From Anaerolineae bacterium (GTDB lineage Bacteria; Chloroflexota; Anaerolineae; Aggregatilineales; J027), in assembly GCA_021463865.1 (NCBI GenBank), contig JAJTXY010000010.1, positions 93,143 to 157,142 on the forward strand: a DNA stretch of 64,000 bases, written 5' to 3'. The translations under genes were made by a program, and so were the position numbers. Under the pieces are notes generated by a model. The model made no database searches. It was not told where the DNA came from and was given only the letters and a program-made list of their open reading frames with translations. Positions 8,293 through 17,611 of the stretch are shown piece after piece (positions within the stretch are counted from its first letter, which is position 1; the number at the start of each line of letters is the position of its first letter).

Positions 8293-9873
8293 TTATTGTT
8301 CGCGGGTGAGCTGGTCGTAATGGAGGAAGAAATTCGGCTCGATGACAATGCCCCCGATGTCATTCCAAGTGAGTACCGTGAGGGTATCTTCCCACAGCGG
8401 AGCAATGATATTTTCCGGCTGAATCAAGGTTTGGGCCTGACGATACAGTTCCGCCTGCACAGTCGTGTCGGTTTCAAGGGCCGCTTGATCGAGCAGCGCA
8501 TCTATATCGGCATTGCCAAATTCACCCCCACGCGCCAGTAGCCCATTGGAGTGGAGCAAGGCACGCAAGTAGTAATCGGGATGGGCGATTAGAGGGGAGA
8601 GGGCAAATACCGACGTTGGTGTGTCCCCATGTTGGACGGCCTCTGCAAAAACGCCGCGCTGTTCAAGGTTTTGTCCTGTGGTGATGTTGATAGCGATTAC
8701 GCGCACAGGAATAAAGTCTTTGGTCAGATCGTTTAGGGCATCTACATAATAATCACCATAGACGGATTGCGAGGTGATGAGGTTAATCTGGGCACGGCTG
8801 ATATTGGCCTCACGATAGCCTGCATCGCGCAATTTACGATCTATCTGTGCGGCATCGGGGGTCGTTTGCCACAGTGGATTATACGCATCCCTGAATAGCT
8901 CTGGCACAAGGCTGTAGGCAGGTGTCAGATACCCTTGAAAATACTCTTGGGTTACGCGCTCACGATTGATGCCCAGCAAGAAACTTTCACGCACAATGGG
9001 GTCGTCCGTATAGTCGAAGCGGCGCACCATGTAGACATACCACATCCGGGCACTCGGAACGTGTTCCAGACGTAAAGAGCTGTTGTTTTGTGCCATATCA
9101 ATCGCATCGGGCAACAACATATCGCGCCAGACCAGATCAATCACACGGCTTTCTAGGGCTTGGCTCAATTCAAAACTGGAGATGTAGCGACGCAGCACAA
9201 TAGTGTCGGTTTTGGCAACAGACCCATATTGAAAATCGGGATTGGCTTTAAGGGTGATGCTGTCACCGGGGTTCCAAGAATCCAGCAAGTAAACGCCGTT
9301 GCCAGTCAAGGTTGTCGGAAACTGGTTGAGGTCGTTAGCGGTGAAATCACTTTCTTTGACCGCGAAGAAGGGGGGTAATGAAACAAGCCCAAGAAAATAG
9401 GGAACTGGGCGGGTTAACTGAAAGACCAAAGCATCATTTTCATCCACTGATACAGAAGTCACGATGCCATCTAGTAAGTCGAAGGCTTCTTCATCGAGGG
9501 TGATCACGCGGTTAATGCTGTAGGCAAAGGTATCAGCGGTTATCGGGGTGCCATCGGTGAAGGTCGCGTCATCACGGATGGTAAATGTATGGGTCAGACC
9601 GTCTTCGCTGACGGTATGGGTCGCCGCAACCGCCAATTCATAATCGGTGCTGCCGGGGACTTGTCGGGTTAATCCTGTGTAGATATGGCTCAACACTTCC
9701 CATGAAACATATGTAGTGGCTTCGGCGGGGTCAAGCGTTAGGGGTAAATCGGTGGTGCCGATGGTGATGGTGCTGTTCTGCGCGTGGGATATAGCCATTG
9801 GGTGTCGAGGGAGAGCCATCACGCAAACGGCGATGCAAAGTGCCACCGCGAGTAATTTTCGGTTTAACAACAT
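8293..9873 (-). CDS. ABC transporter substrate-binding protein, family 5 (peptide/nickel type)
   Basis: Extracytoplasmic binding protein of the DppA/OppA/NikA type. An N-terminal hydrophobic signal (about residues 6-24) is followed by the family pattern TLDPAEATTYVSWEVLSHIY and FTIRDDATFTDGTPITADTF. The length (526) is typical. AGGAG lies 5 bases before the ATG. No permease or ATPase gene accompanies it, so it is an orphan subunit, either sharing a transporter coded elsewhere or acting as a sensor. No lipobox cysteine is evident in the signal (a Cys at 17 is within the hydrophobic core), so the anchoring mode is uncertain. Confidence 0.87.
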   Translation of the reverse strand: MLLNRKLLAVALCIAVCVMALPRHPMAISHAQNSTITIGTTDLPLTLDPAEATTYVSWEVLSHIYTGLTRQVPGSTDYELAVAATHTVSEDGLTHTFTIRDDATFTDGTPITADTFAYSINRVITLDEEAFDLLDGIVTSVSVDENDALVFQLTRPVPYFLGLVSLPPFFAVKESDFTANDLNQFPTTLTGNGVYLLDSWNPGDSITLKANPDFQYGSVAKTDTIVLRRYISSFELSQALESRVIDLVWRDMLLPDAIDMAQNNSSLRLEHVPSARMWYVYMVRRFDYTDDPIVRESFLLGINRERVTQEYFQGYLTPAYSLVPELFRDAYNPLWQTTPDAAQIDRKLRDAGYREANISRAQINLITSQSVYGDYYVDALNDLTKDFIPVRVIAINITTGQNLEQRGVFAEAVQHGDTPTSVFALSPLIAHPDYYLRALLHSNGLLARGGEFGNADIDALLDQAALETDTTVQAELYRQAQTLIQPENIIAPLWEDTLTVLTWNDIGGIVIEPNFFLHYDQLTREQ

Positions 9874-9915
9874 AGGGACTCCTGCAAGTAGATTTTTATG
9901 TACGGGCTAAGTATA

Positions 9916-9944
9916 TATACAAGCAAGCGTCCCGTTTAGATCAA
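9916..9944 (-). promoter_or_regulatory. candidate promoter of the family 5 binding protein
   Basis: On the minus strand TTGATC (9939-9944) and TGTATA (9916-9921) are separated by 17 bases, within an AT-rich TATATATAC stretch. It lies about 40 bases upstream of the start codon. Confidence 0.4.
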
Positions 9945-9963
9945 AAAATGAAAACTGCATTTC

Positions 9964-10572
9964 CTAGCGGCGCGAGGTATCTCGATAGATATATTCCCAG
10001 ATGGCCCGCAGAAAAGTATTAGCATCGGGTTCACTACCATTATAGGCGGTGACACTGCCCTGTTGGTCGTAGCGATAATCTTCACAGGCTTGGGGGATAC
10101 CGCCCATCACATGCACGTCTGCAATCCGGCGATGAGTAGTAGCATTAAAGACGGCGACGAGTTTATAGGGCTGGAAGCGCTGAACAGCAAAGATAAGACT
10201 GCCGTCCTCCCGGTAATAAGGGCATTCTTCGACGACCTGTTTTTCAATCTCGCCAACACAAAAGATCAACGATAACTCGTCACGGGTTTCGGCTTTCGTT
10301 TCGTCAGGTAGAACTTCATGCCATTCGTGTAAATCGTTTTCTCCTAAGCCAATCACGACACTCTTGAAGGGGCCTTGCGTGGTGGGGAAATTGCTAAGAT
10401 TGGCATTTCCACCGCCTAATGTCTCGCACTGGGCAAATGTTTCTTCGCCAAGCGCGGCTTTGAGTTTTTCTTCCTTTTGCTTTTGAAGAATAAAAAAAAT
10501 GGCAATACCAAACACGGCAATAATGATGAGGGCAATGATGAGTGTGAGGCAGTTCTTTTGTCCGTCCGACAT
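9964..10572 (-). CDS. membrane-anchored protein, unknown function
   Basis: A 202-residue protein with one N-terminal membrane helix (about 8-30), a short charged segment (KQKEEKLK) and a soluble domain outside the membrane with five cysteines, two of them in an EECPYYRED context. GGAGGG lies 8 bases before the ATG, so it is well supported as a gene. It reads in the same direction as the family 5 binding-protein gene, which lies 91 bases beyond its stop. I do not recognise a domain. The cysteines could form disulfides in the exported part. Confidence 0.65.
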   Translation of the reverse strand: MSDGQKNCLTLIIALIIIAVFGIAIFFILQKQKEEKLKAALGEETFAQCETLGGGNANLSNFPTTQGPFKSVVIGLGENDLHEWHEVLPDETKAETRDELSLIFCVGEIEKQVVEECPYYREDGSLIFAVQRFQPYKLVAVFNATTHRRIADVHVMGGIPQACEDYRYDQQGSVTAYNGSEPDANTFLRAIWEYIYRDTSRR

Positions 10573-10698
10573 GGTTATTTCCCTCCAAAATAGACTTTTT
10601 TATAGATTAAATATCATCGCCCCAAATTTGCCAAGTCCGCCAAGCATATCTGTCACTCCCAACGTGATCGCCCTTGTAAATGTGAAACGGCATCATTG

Positions 10699-10733
10699 TT
10701 GAACCTATCATTGAATGGAACGATAGTTCTATC
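10699..10733 (+). promoter_or_regulatory. candidate promoter and inverted repeat upstream of YCII gene
   Basis: TTGAAC (10699-10704) and GATAGT (10722-10727) are 17 bases apart and fit a weak sigma-70-type promoter. The same bases form inverted repeats: GATAG-TT-CTATC (10722-10733), and GAACCTATC (10701-10709) against GATAGTTC (10722-10729) with one unpaired base. The overlap of repeat and promoter suggests an operator. Confidence 0.35.
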
Positions 10734-10754
10734 AAAAATCATAGGAGCAAACGC

Positions 10755-11090
10755 ATGGCTGATTTCCCAATGGAAATGGATACATTTTTTATCTGCTTTT
10801 CACGCAAAGGCCCAATCTGGACAGGAGAGCCAAGCCCCGAGCTTGAAGAACGCCAAAAGCGCCACGTCGAATATTTGGGTAAATTACGCGCCGATGGCAA
10901 AACGATTGTCAGCGGCCCCGTCGAAGACCCCACCGGCAATCTACGTGGCGTCACGATTTTCAAGACGCCAACAATCGAAGAAGCCAAAGCACTCATGGCC
11001 CAAGACCCGCATGTCAAGATTGGGCACTTGGTTGCCGAAATCATGCCTTGGTGGGTGGGCAAAGGTTATCTACAGGGTAAAGAAGATTAG
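10755..11090 (+). CDS. YCII-related (YciI-like) protein
   Basis: A 111-residue cytoplasmic protein of the YCII fold, a dimeric alpha/beta ferredoxin-like barrel. Family hallmarks are the early ERQKRHVEYLGKLRADGKTI segment, SGPVEDPTGN, and EEAKALMAQDPHVKIGHLVAEI, where YCII proteins carry a conserved Asp-Pro. Some relatives are lyase or dehydrochlorinase-like, others have no known activity. AGGAG lies 7 bases before the ATG. It is divergent from the membrane-anchored gene at 9964-10572. The family call is firm; its biochemical role is unknown. Confidence 0.82.
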   Translation: MADFPMEMDTFFICFSRKGPIWTGEPSPELEERQKRHVEYLGKLRADGKTIVSGPVEDPTGNLRGVTIFKTPTIEEAKALMAQDPHVKIGHLVAEIMPWWVGKGYLQGKED

Positions 11091-11097
11091 GGTGAAT

Positions 11098-11125
11098 AAA
11101 AAAACCCCGGCTCATTTACCGGGGT
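11098..11125 (-). terminator. rho-independent terminator, minus strand
   Basis: Perfect 7-bp stem ACCCCGG (11104-11110) with CCGGGGT (11119-11125), 8-base loop; read on the minus strand it ends in seven T (11098-11104). It would stop transcription about 90 bases after sppA, and lies between the convergent YCII and sppA genes. Confidence 0.8.
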
Positions 11126-11214
11126 CTATAGTGGGCTTAACATTGACTGGCCTGTAGTCAAGCCAGATTCAGCACGGGACTTAACCACGTGTTATCATCT
11201 TCCGCTTTAATGGT

Positions 11215-12369
11215 TTAACGATCAAGTCCAAGTGATCTATTTTGACCACCGTCATATGGGCCAAAATACCGATATTGCAGCGGTGCTTGTTGCAAACTAT
11301 CGAGTATTTCTTGGGTCGTCGGTATATCAAAATAACCCTCTGACAAACCCTCAGCGGCACTAAAACCCGATCCAAAAATGTTGAAGAAGTCAAACGCAAA
11401 TGGATATTCTTGCACGCGATACGACGACATACCCGCCAAATCAGCCGCCCGTTGAATTGCATCTTCTTCATAACCGATTTGGTCTACCAGTCCGCGATCT
11501 TTGGCCTCACTCGCCACCCACACCCGGCCTGTCGCCAATTGACGCACTTCATCCTCAGTCAAGGTTGACCCCGGACGACTGGCGACGGCTTGGATGAAAT
11601 TGGTAAGCAAGATTTCGCTCTGGCTGAGCCAATATGCTTCTTCTTCGGGGGTCAGCGGGCGAAACATGCTGCCAAAATCTTTATTTTCACCCGTCGCAAT
11701 CGTTTGGACATCAATCCCCAAATCATCCAACAGTTCTTGGGCATTAAAAAAGGTGGAAATGACGCCAATGCTGCCGACCAGCGAACTGCGTGTGGCCCAA
11801 ATTTCAGTCGCCGCGCTCGAAATGTATAAACACCCCGACGCACACATACCCTGCACCGAAATCACAATCGGTTTTTTAGCCCGCAGTTTCGCCACCTCAT
11901 GCCAGATCGTATCGCTGGGGTCAACCCCACCGCCGGGGCTGTTAGCGCGGATGACAATCGCTTTGACATCGTTGCTTTCTTCCATCCACTTCAACTGCTC
12001 CTGCATATATCCAGTGGACGCGCTAAACAGGCTGTCCCCCGCAATAATCGGCCCGGTCAGGTCAATCACGCCAACCGCTGGCCCAGTCTCCTGAGTCGTG
12101 TCTAGTTGACCCGCCCATGTAGATAGCCCTACAAATGACCCTAAGCAGAGGCATACACACAAACAAATCGGGGTCGCCATCCCTGCCAATGTCGAAAGCA
12201 GCACCCATAGCGCTGTCCGATTAACAACCGAGGCTTCCCCGCGACTTTTTTGAGGCGGGGGCGATTGCACAGGTGGCTGAAAAAATGGGCCACTGGAAAA
12301 ATTAGGGGGTGGTGATTGCATAGTTCCTCGTTGGGGATCATTCGCTGGAAATGGAGGCATGTCTGACAT
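11215..12369 (-). CDS. sppA: signal peptide peptidase SppA (S49 family, short form)
   Basis: Membrane serine protease that degrades signal peptides left after export. A Pro-rich cytoplasmic N-terminus (about 1-50) leads to one membrane helix (53-82) and a single S49 domain. The catalytic pair is Ser178 in MCASGCLYIS and Lys230 in GENKDFGSM; their spacing of 52 equals that of Bacillus SppA (Ser147/Lys199). GAGAGG lies 9 bases before the ATG at 12369; a longer reading would start inside tyrS and has no domain support. It lies 22 bases downstream of tyrS, so the two are probably cotranscribed. Confidence 0.92.
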   Translation of the reverse strand: MSDMPPFPANDPQRGTMQSPPPNFSSGPFFQPPVQSPPPQKSRGEASVVNRTALWVLLSTLAGMATPICLCVCLCLGSFVGLSTWAGQLDTTQETGPAVGVIDLTGPIIAGDSLFSASTGYMQEQLKWMEESNDVKAIVIRANSPGGGVDPSDTIWHEVAKLRAKKPIVISVQGMCASGCLYISSAATEIWATRSSLVGSIGVISTFFNAQELLDDLGIDVQTIATGENKDFGSMFRPLTPEEEAYWLSQSEILLTNFIQAVASRPGSTLTEDEVRQLATGRVWVASEAKDRGLVDQIGYEEDAIQRAADLAGMSSYRVQEYPFAFDFFNIFGSGFSAAEGLSEGYFDIPTTQEILDSLQQAPLQYRYFGPYDGGQNRSLGLDR

Positions 12370-12391
12370 TCCGCTAATCCTCTCCTCAAAT

Positions 12392-13639
12392 TTAGCCTTT
12401 GACAATCCGCACAAAATGGCGCTTGCCATATTGCAACACGGTGGGCAAATCCGCCACGCACACAACCTCATCAAAATCCGTCACCTTATCACTGTCGCGG
12501 CGCACACCCCCACCCTGAATCTGGCGTTTGGCATCACCTTTGCTCTTGCACAAACCCGTCGCTACCAGCAAATCCACCAATGGTGTATCAGAGAGTATCG
12601 CATGTTCGGCAATATCATCCGGTATACCACCCTCTTGCATGGCCTTGCGCGAAAACTCACGCCCCTGCAAAGCCGCTTCACGGCCATGAAAAATCGTCGT
12701 GATGTCGAGTGCCATCCCTGCCTTGACTTCCTGCGGTTCCACCTCACCCCGATTAATCCGAACCATCATATCATCCACGTCTTCCTGACTCCATCCTAAC
12801 AGGAGTTTAAAGTACAGCGGCATGGCGAAATCGGGCAGTTTCATCAAACTGGTGTACATCTGACCGGGTTCACTCAGCAAGGCGATATGGTTGCCCTTGC
12901 TCTTGCTCATTTTTTCGATGCCATCCGTCCCCGGCAGGCTCTCTCCCATGGCGATAACCACTTGCGGTTGCACGCCAAGTTTTTGCATCAATTGACGGCC
13001 TGCCATCAAGTTGAACAATTGGTCTTGTCCACCAACCTGTGCATCCGCCTTGAGACCGATTGGGTCATACCCCTGCATTAATGGGTAAAAGAATTCATGC
13101 AGATAAATGGGATTGCCATCTTCAAGCCGATTGCTAAACCCCTCCCGTGCCAAAAACTGCTGCACAGTAAAATGTTGGGCAAGTTTAATGACATCCAGAA
13201 AGCCGAGTTCCGCCAACCATTCGCTATTATGGCGCACTTCTGTTTTCTTGGGGTCGAGGATTTTAAAAGCCTGTTCCTTATAGGTCTGGGCATTTTCTGC
13301 CACTTTTTCCGGCGTCAGGATTTCACGCGCCTTAACATCATCCGGGTCGCCAATCAGTGAGGTAAATGACCCGATCAGGAAAATGACGTGGTGTCCAAAT
13401 TCCTGAAATTGGCGGAGTTTGTGCATCGTAATCGTATGCCCAAGGTGCAGATCGGTGGTACGGGGGTCATAGCCGCAATAGACCCGTAGTGGACGCCCTT
13501 CGCGTTCAGCCTGAATTAGGCGTTCGCGCAGTTCTTGACGCATAATTTCACGGGTATGGTCGTCCCCATAGCCCGTGTTGCTCATCAGAACATCCACTTG
13601 TTCATCTATTGACACGCCCACTTGCGTATTCCCCGTCAT
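12392..13639 (-). CDS. tyrS: tyrosyl-tRNA synthetase
   Basis: Attaches tyrosine to tRNA-Tyr. Class I motifs are HLGH (65-68, the HIGH motif) and KMSKS (243-247); a C-terminal S4 RNA-binding domain begins near residue 345. The YDPRTTDLHLGHTIT context and the motif spacing fit the TyrS type 2 (TyrZ-like) subgroup. The ATG at 13639 has GGAGG at 9 bases; the reading frame continues to a TTG at 13657, but that would place the binding site inside the gene. It has its own promoter and is followed by sppA. Confidence 0.96.
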   Translation of the reverse strand: MTGNTQVGVSIDEQVDVLMSNTGYGDDHTREIMRQELRERLIQAEREGRPLRVYCGYDPRTTDLHLGHTITMHKLRQFQEFGHHVIFLIGSFTSLIGDPDDVKAREILTPEKVAENAQTYKEQAFKILDPKKTEVRHNSEWLAELGFLDVIKLAQHFTVQQFLAREGFSNRLEDGNPIYLHEFFYPLMQGYDPIGLKADAQVGGQDQLFNLMAGRQLMQKLGVQPQVVIAMGESLPGTDGIEKMSKSKGNHIALLSEPGQMYTSLMKLPDFAMPLYFKLLLGWSQEDVDDMMVRINRGEVEPQEVKAGMALDITTIFHGREAALQGREFSRKAMQEGGIPDDIAEHAILSDTPLVDLLVATGLCKSKGDAKRQIQGGGVRRDSDKVTDFDEVVCVADLPTVLQYGKRHFVRIVKG

Positions 13640-13678
13640 TGTCACTATTTCCTCCAATTAAAAGCGGCTAATGGGGTC

Positions 13679-13707
13679 ATTATAGCACAGCGACGGGGAG
13701 GTTTGAA
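13679..13707 (-). promoter_or_regulatory. promoter of tyrS-sppA
   Basis: Minus strand: TTCAAA (13702-13707), 17-base spacer, then TGC-TATAAT (TATAAT 13679-13684), an extended -10. The predicted RNA start is about 30 bases before the tyrS ATG, which leaves no room for a T-box leader. Confidence 0.65.
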
Positions 13708-13720
13708 AAAGCCGTATTGA

Positions 13721-14641
13721 TTAATCCTGTGGAGGCGACAAACGCTGGTAGAGTTGGGACGCGATCCGTCGTACAAAGGGATCGGAATCATCAAGCGCGA
13801 TGGTACTAGCAATCAACCCTTCGGTTGGGTCAATCTGCGCGATACCCATCAGGGCATAGGCCCGAACAGCCAGCTTTGCTTTGGGCAGGAGATTCAAAAG
13901 TGGCACTAGGGCAGGCTGACCAATTTTCACCAACGCGGCAATTTCCACATCAGGACGGTTGGCATCCCCCGCCCCATCATTTCCAGCAATTCGAAAATCA
14001 TGCTCATTGGCACCCAGATCAATCGGGTGGGTTTGGCAGTCTTCCACCAACGCCTGCAAAATCACCGGAATCGCCCGCGCATCGCCAATTTGCCCCAGCG
14101 CCCACACCGCCATATGGCGAATCATATCGTGGTGCGCAACGACCAGTTGAATCAATGACTCAACCGCTTCAACCGCTTGCAATTTGCCTAAAGCAGTCAC
14201 GGCCCGTACAACTACCTGCTTATCTGGGTCATCGAGTGTATCTAGTAAGGTCGGGATCGCCTGCGGATCGCCTATCGTGCCCAACCCCTCAGCCGCCAAT
14301 GCGCGTACCCGATTATTTTCGTCACTGAGGGCTATTTGAAGTGCCTGTGATACCTGTGTACCGCCAATTGCCCCCAAGATTTTTACCGCTCCGGTACGTA
14401 GCAAATCATCATCTTCTTGTAAAGCCAAAATAAGTGCATCTGTCGCAGGTTCACCCATCATCGTGAGCGCGTTCACCGCCGCTGTCCGCAGCATCACGGC
14501 GTTGTCCGATAATGTCGCAATCAAAGGCTCAATGGCGCGGGTGTCACGGCTTTTACCCAATGCCTGAATCGCCCGCATCCGTTCCCCGATATTGGGAGCG
14601 TTCAGGTTGCTAATTAACTGTTCCATATCCGAATCATTCAT
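13721..14641 (-). CDS. HEAT-repeat (PBS lyase-like) protein
   Basis: A 306-residue all-helical solenoid of about eight HEAT repeats; successive repeats carry the pattern A-x-x-A-L-G-x-x-x-D-x-x-A-x-x-P-L, for example AIQALGKSRDTRAIEPLIAT and AAEGLGTIGDPQAIPTLLDT. Such proteins are scaffolds for protein contacts; members also act as phycobilin lyases, but nothing here points to pigments. It precedes tyrS on the same strand, yet tyrS has its own promoter in the gap. No enzymatic motif is visible, and its partner is unknown. Confidence 0.8.
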   Translation of the reverse strand: MNDSDMEQLISNLNAPNIGERMRAIQALGKSRDTRAIEPLIATLSDNAVMLRTAAVNALTMMGEPATDALILALQEDDDLLRTGAVKILGAIGGTQVSQALQIALSDENNRVRALAAEGLGTIGDPQAIPTLLDTLDDPDKQVVVRAVTALGKLQAVEAVESLIQLVVAHHDMIRHMAVWALGQIGDARAIPVILQALVEDCQTHPIDLGANEHDFRIAGNDGAGDANRPDVEIAALVKIGQPALVPLLNLLPKAKLAVRAYALMGIAQIDPTEGLIASTIALDDSDPFVRRIASQLYQRLSPPQD

Positions 14642-14800
14642 TCCCTACAAAGCTCTACGATGCTGCATACTAATAATTGCATCTATAACTCAATTTATTA
14701 TTCTCGCTGAATCTATATAACAATGCCAGCTAAAAGTGTAAATTTTGAGAGATTGATACCAAACTAAAACGCTTTCCTAACAGCCTCCGCGCCGTCGCTA

Positions 14801-14829
14801 TTGAGATTCAGGGGTCTGTCACCTATAAT
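14801..14829 (+). promoter_or_regulatory. sigma-70-type promoter of alaS
   Basis: TTGAGA (14801-14806), 17-base spacer, TATAAT (14824-14829). Predicted RNA start near 14836, about 42 bases before the alaS ATG. This is one of the best promoter matches in the window. Confidence 0.75.
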
Positions 14830-14877
14830 GGCAGTAACTTTCGTTTCAAACATTTTCGTTTATAGGACAGCCCTCTA

Positions 14878-17559
14878 ATGAAACAAATGACCAGCGCCGA
14901 GATTCGGGCGGCGTTTCTGGAGTTTTTTGAAGAAAATAGTCATAAAGTCGTGGCATCCTCATCCCTTGTCCCCGGCAATGACCCCACCCTACTCTTTACC
15001 AATGCCGGGATGGTGCAGTTTAAAGATGTCTTTTTGGGCATGGAAACCCGTGATTATCGCCGCGCTACCACCGCGCAAAAAGTGATGCGGGTCAGTGGCA
15101 AACACAACGACCTTGATAATGTCGGCCCTAGCCCACGCCATCATACTTTTTTTGAAATGCTGGGTAATTTTTCGTTTGGCGAATACTTCAAGCGTGAAGC
15201 CTGCCAATTTGCCTATACGCTGGTCACGCAGGTTTACGGCCTGCCAGCGGAACGGCTCTATTACACCGTGCATCAGGACGACCAAGAAGCCTACAACATT
15301 TGGGTCAATGTGGTGGGCGTGCCTGCCGATCACGTCTGTTTAATGGGCGATAAAGACAATTTTTGGATGATGGGTGATACTGGCCCGTGTGGCTACACTT
15401 CCGAAATTCACTGGGACAAATTCCCCGAACAAGGTACTGCGTCGGCCCAAGCATCCTTTGACGCCGACGATGGTCGCTTCCTTGAGTTTTGGAATTTGGT
15501 GTTTATGCAGTTCAACGCCCTCCCCGATGGCACGCGCGTCCCCCTGCCCAAAACAGGCGTGGATACTGGGCTTGGCCTAGAGCGCATTGTATCTATATTG
15601 CAGGGCAGGGATAACAACTACGACACCGACTTGTTCATGCCAATTATTCGCGCCACACAAGAACTGACCGGTCACACCGACGCCGAACGCCAAGCCAATT
15701 ATGTGCCCTACCGTGTTATTGCCGACCATCTACGCGCCGCCTGTTTCATGATTGCTGATGGTGTCCGCCCCGGTACACAGGGCCGTGACTATGTTTGCCG
15801 CATGGTGCTGCGTCGGGCGATGCGTTTTGGCAAAAAGCTGCCCTTCGACACACCAACCTTTTTAGCTGATTTGTCCGGTGTGGTGATTGCTAATTTTGGC
15901 GACGCCTATCCAGAACTAAAGGAACACCGTGAGACGATTTATCGCACCATCGCCACCGAAGAAAACCGCTTCCTGCGCACAATGGATCGCGGCCTGAATG
16001 AACTAGAGGCGATGTTGGATACCCTTCCCGCTGGTGGCACACTCGACGGCGAACAGGCCTTCTATCTGCACGCCACCCTCGGCCTGCCCTTTGAGGTCAC
16101 CCGCGACGTAGTGGTTGAACGTGGCTATCAAATAGATGAGGCGGGATTCAAAGCCGCGCAGGAAGAACACGCCACCGTTTCGAGCAAAGGCAGTCTATTC
16201 GGGGATATTGATGTCGCCGAAGCCTACACCCGCGCCCTCGAAAATCTGCGCCATAATGGATTCACCGAGGTCGCCCACGATTTATATGGGGCCTATACCC
16301 AAGAAGTTAATCTGGTCGCCCTCCTACAAAATGGTCAGCCGCTGGAATCCGCCGCCGTTGGGGATCGTGTCGAGGTCGTCCTAGACCGCACCCCCTTCTA
16401 TGTGGAAAGCGGCGGTCAGGTCAGCGACACAGGCATCATCGAAGGCGATGGTTGGCTAATTGATATCGAAGATGTACGCCGCCCTGTGGGTGGTCTGATT
16501 ATCCATATCGGCGAAGTCGTACAAGGGACGGTTCAATCAAATGTACCCTGTGTCGCCAGCATTGACGCCGAACGCCGTGTGGATATTATGCGAAATCACA
16601 CCGCGACCCACCTGCTCCATGCTGCCCTTCGGAAACGACTGGGAACGCATGTTCAACAGCGTGGTTCACTCGTCGCCCCCAATCGCCTGCGTTTCGACTT
16701 CAGCCACGACGCCGCCCTGACCTTTGACGAATTAAACGATGTGCAGCGTGATGTCAATCAAGAAATCCTTGCCAATCTGCCCGTCACCGCCGTTTGGAAA
16801 ACTCTAAATGAAGCGAAGGCCGAGGGCGCGATGGCCCTGTTTGGCGAAAAATATGGCGATCAGGTGCGCACCATCACCATTGGCGATGACAAGAAACGTT
16901 TTAGCTATGAACTCTGCGGTGGCAACCATGTCAACAATACTGCCGTCATCGGCTCGTTTATCATCGTCCAAGAGGGTGCGATTGCTCAAGGCATCCGTCG
17001 TGTCGAGGCGATTACTGGGATGCAAGCCTCGATGTTCACCGCTCATCGCCTGAACACGGTCAACGAACTGGCCCACCAATTGCAAACCTCCACCGAAGCC
17101 ATTACGGATCGCGTGAGCGCACTGCAAACGCAAATTAAGCAGCAGCAGCAAGAAATTACCGAGCTGCGAGATCGTCTGGCGCGGGCCGAATTTAAAGACC
17201 TGCTATCGAACATTCAGCAGTTCCACAATGTACATGTACTGGTCAGCCGTGTCAGTCCCACCACCCCCGACACCCTGCGCCACATGACCGACTGGTTCCG
17301 TGACGCGATTCCGACCAATGGCGTCGTGGTTTTGGGTATGATTGCCGAAAATGGCAAACCGCAGTTGATTGCCGCTGTCACCAAAGATTTGACCAAACGT
17401 GTCCATGCGGGCAACGTCATCAAAGAAATCGCTGCGATTATCGGCGGTGGCGGTGGCGGGCGTGATAATCTGGCCCAAGCAGGCGGCAAAGATGCGACCC
17501 GCTTGGATGATGCCCTTGCTCGTGCCAGTGAGTTGATTGCCGAGCTTTTGGCGAAATAA
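14878..17559 (+). CDS. alaS: alanyl-tRNA synthetase
   Basis: Charges tRNA-Ala and clears mischarged Ser/Gly. A class II aminoacylation core occupies about 1-460, starting with the typical TSAEIRAAFLEFFEENSHKV. The editing domain shows both zinc-binding elements, HTATH (His574, His578) and CGGNH (Cys680, His684). A coiled coil follows (about 735-775) and the C-terminal C-Ala domain has the Gly-rich GGGGGGRDNLAQAGGKD. The length of 893 is normal. The gene has a strong promoter and heads the run alaS-GNAT-baseplateJ-like-ruvX-mltG. Confidence 0.97.
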   Translation: MKQMTSAEIRAAFLEFFEENSHKVVASSSLVPGNDPTLLFTNAGMVQFKDVFLGMETRDYRRATTAQKVMRVSGKHNDLDNVGPSPRHHTFFEMLGNFSFGEYFKREACQFAYTLVTQVYGLPAERLYYTVHQDDQEAYNIWVNVVGVPADHVCLMGDKDNFWMMGDTGPCGYTSEIHWDKFPEQGTASAQASFDADDGRFLEFWNLVFMQFNALPDGTRVPLPKTGVDTGLGLERIVSILQGRDNNYDTDLFMPIIRATQELTGHTDAERQANYVPYRVIADHLRAACFMIADGVRPGTQGRDYVCRMVLRRAMRFGKKLPFDTPTFLADLSGVVIANFGDAYPELKEHRETIYRTIATEENRFLRTMDRGLNELEAMLDTLPAGGTLDGEQAFYLHATLGLPFEVTRDVVVERGYQIDEAGFKAAQEEHATVSSKGSLFGDIDVAEAYTRALENLRHNGFTEVAHDLYGAYTQEVNLVALLQNGQPLESAAVGDRVEVVLDRTPFYVESGGQVSDTGIIEGDGWLIDIEDVRRPVGGLIIHIGEVVQGTVQSNVPCVASIDAERRVDIMRNHTATHLLHAALRKRLGTHVQQRGSLVAPNRLRFDFSHDAALTFDELNDVQRDVNQEILANLPVTAVWKTLNEAKAEGAMALFGEKYGDQVRTITIGDDKKRFSYELCGGNHVNNTAVIGSFIIVQEGAIAQGIRRVEAITGMQASMFTAHRLNTVNELAHQLQTSTEAITDRVSALQTQIKQQQQEITELRDRLARAEFKDLLSNIQQFHNVHVLVSRVSPTTPDTLRHMTDWFRDAIPTNGVVVLGMIAENGKPQLIAAVTKDLTKRVHAGNVIKEIAAIIGGGGGGRDNLAQAGGKDATRLDDALARASELIAELLAK

Positions 17560-17611
17560 CGCAAAAATGGGACGGACACCCTGTTCGCCCCTGTGTTTTT
17601 CTAATGAGATA

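Noticed and set aside
12370..12474. 35-residue extension of SppA into tyrS
   Set aside because: Cys-rich, not family-like, and a good ribosome site precedes the ATG at 12369.
13640..13720. T-box leader for tyrS
   Set aside because: The promoter lies about 40 bases before the start codon, too close for a T-box.
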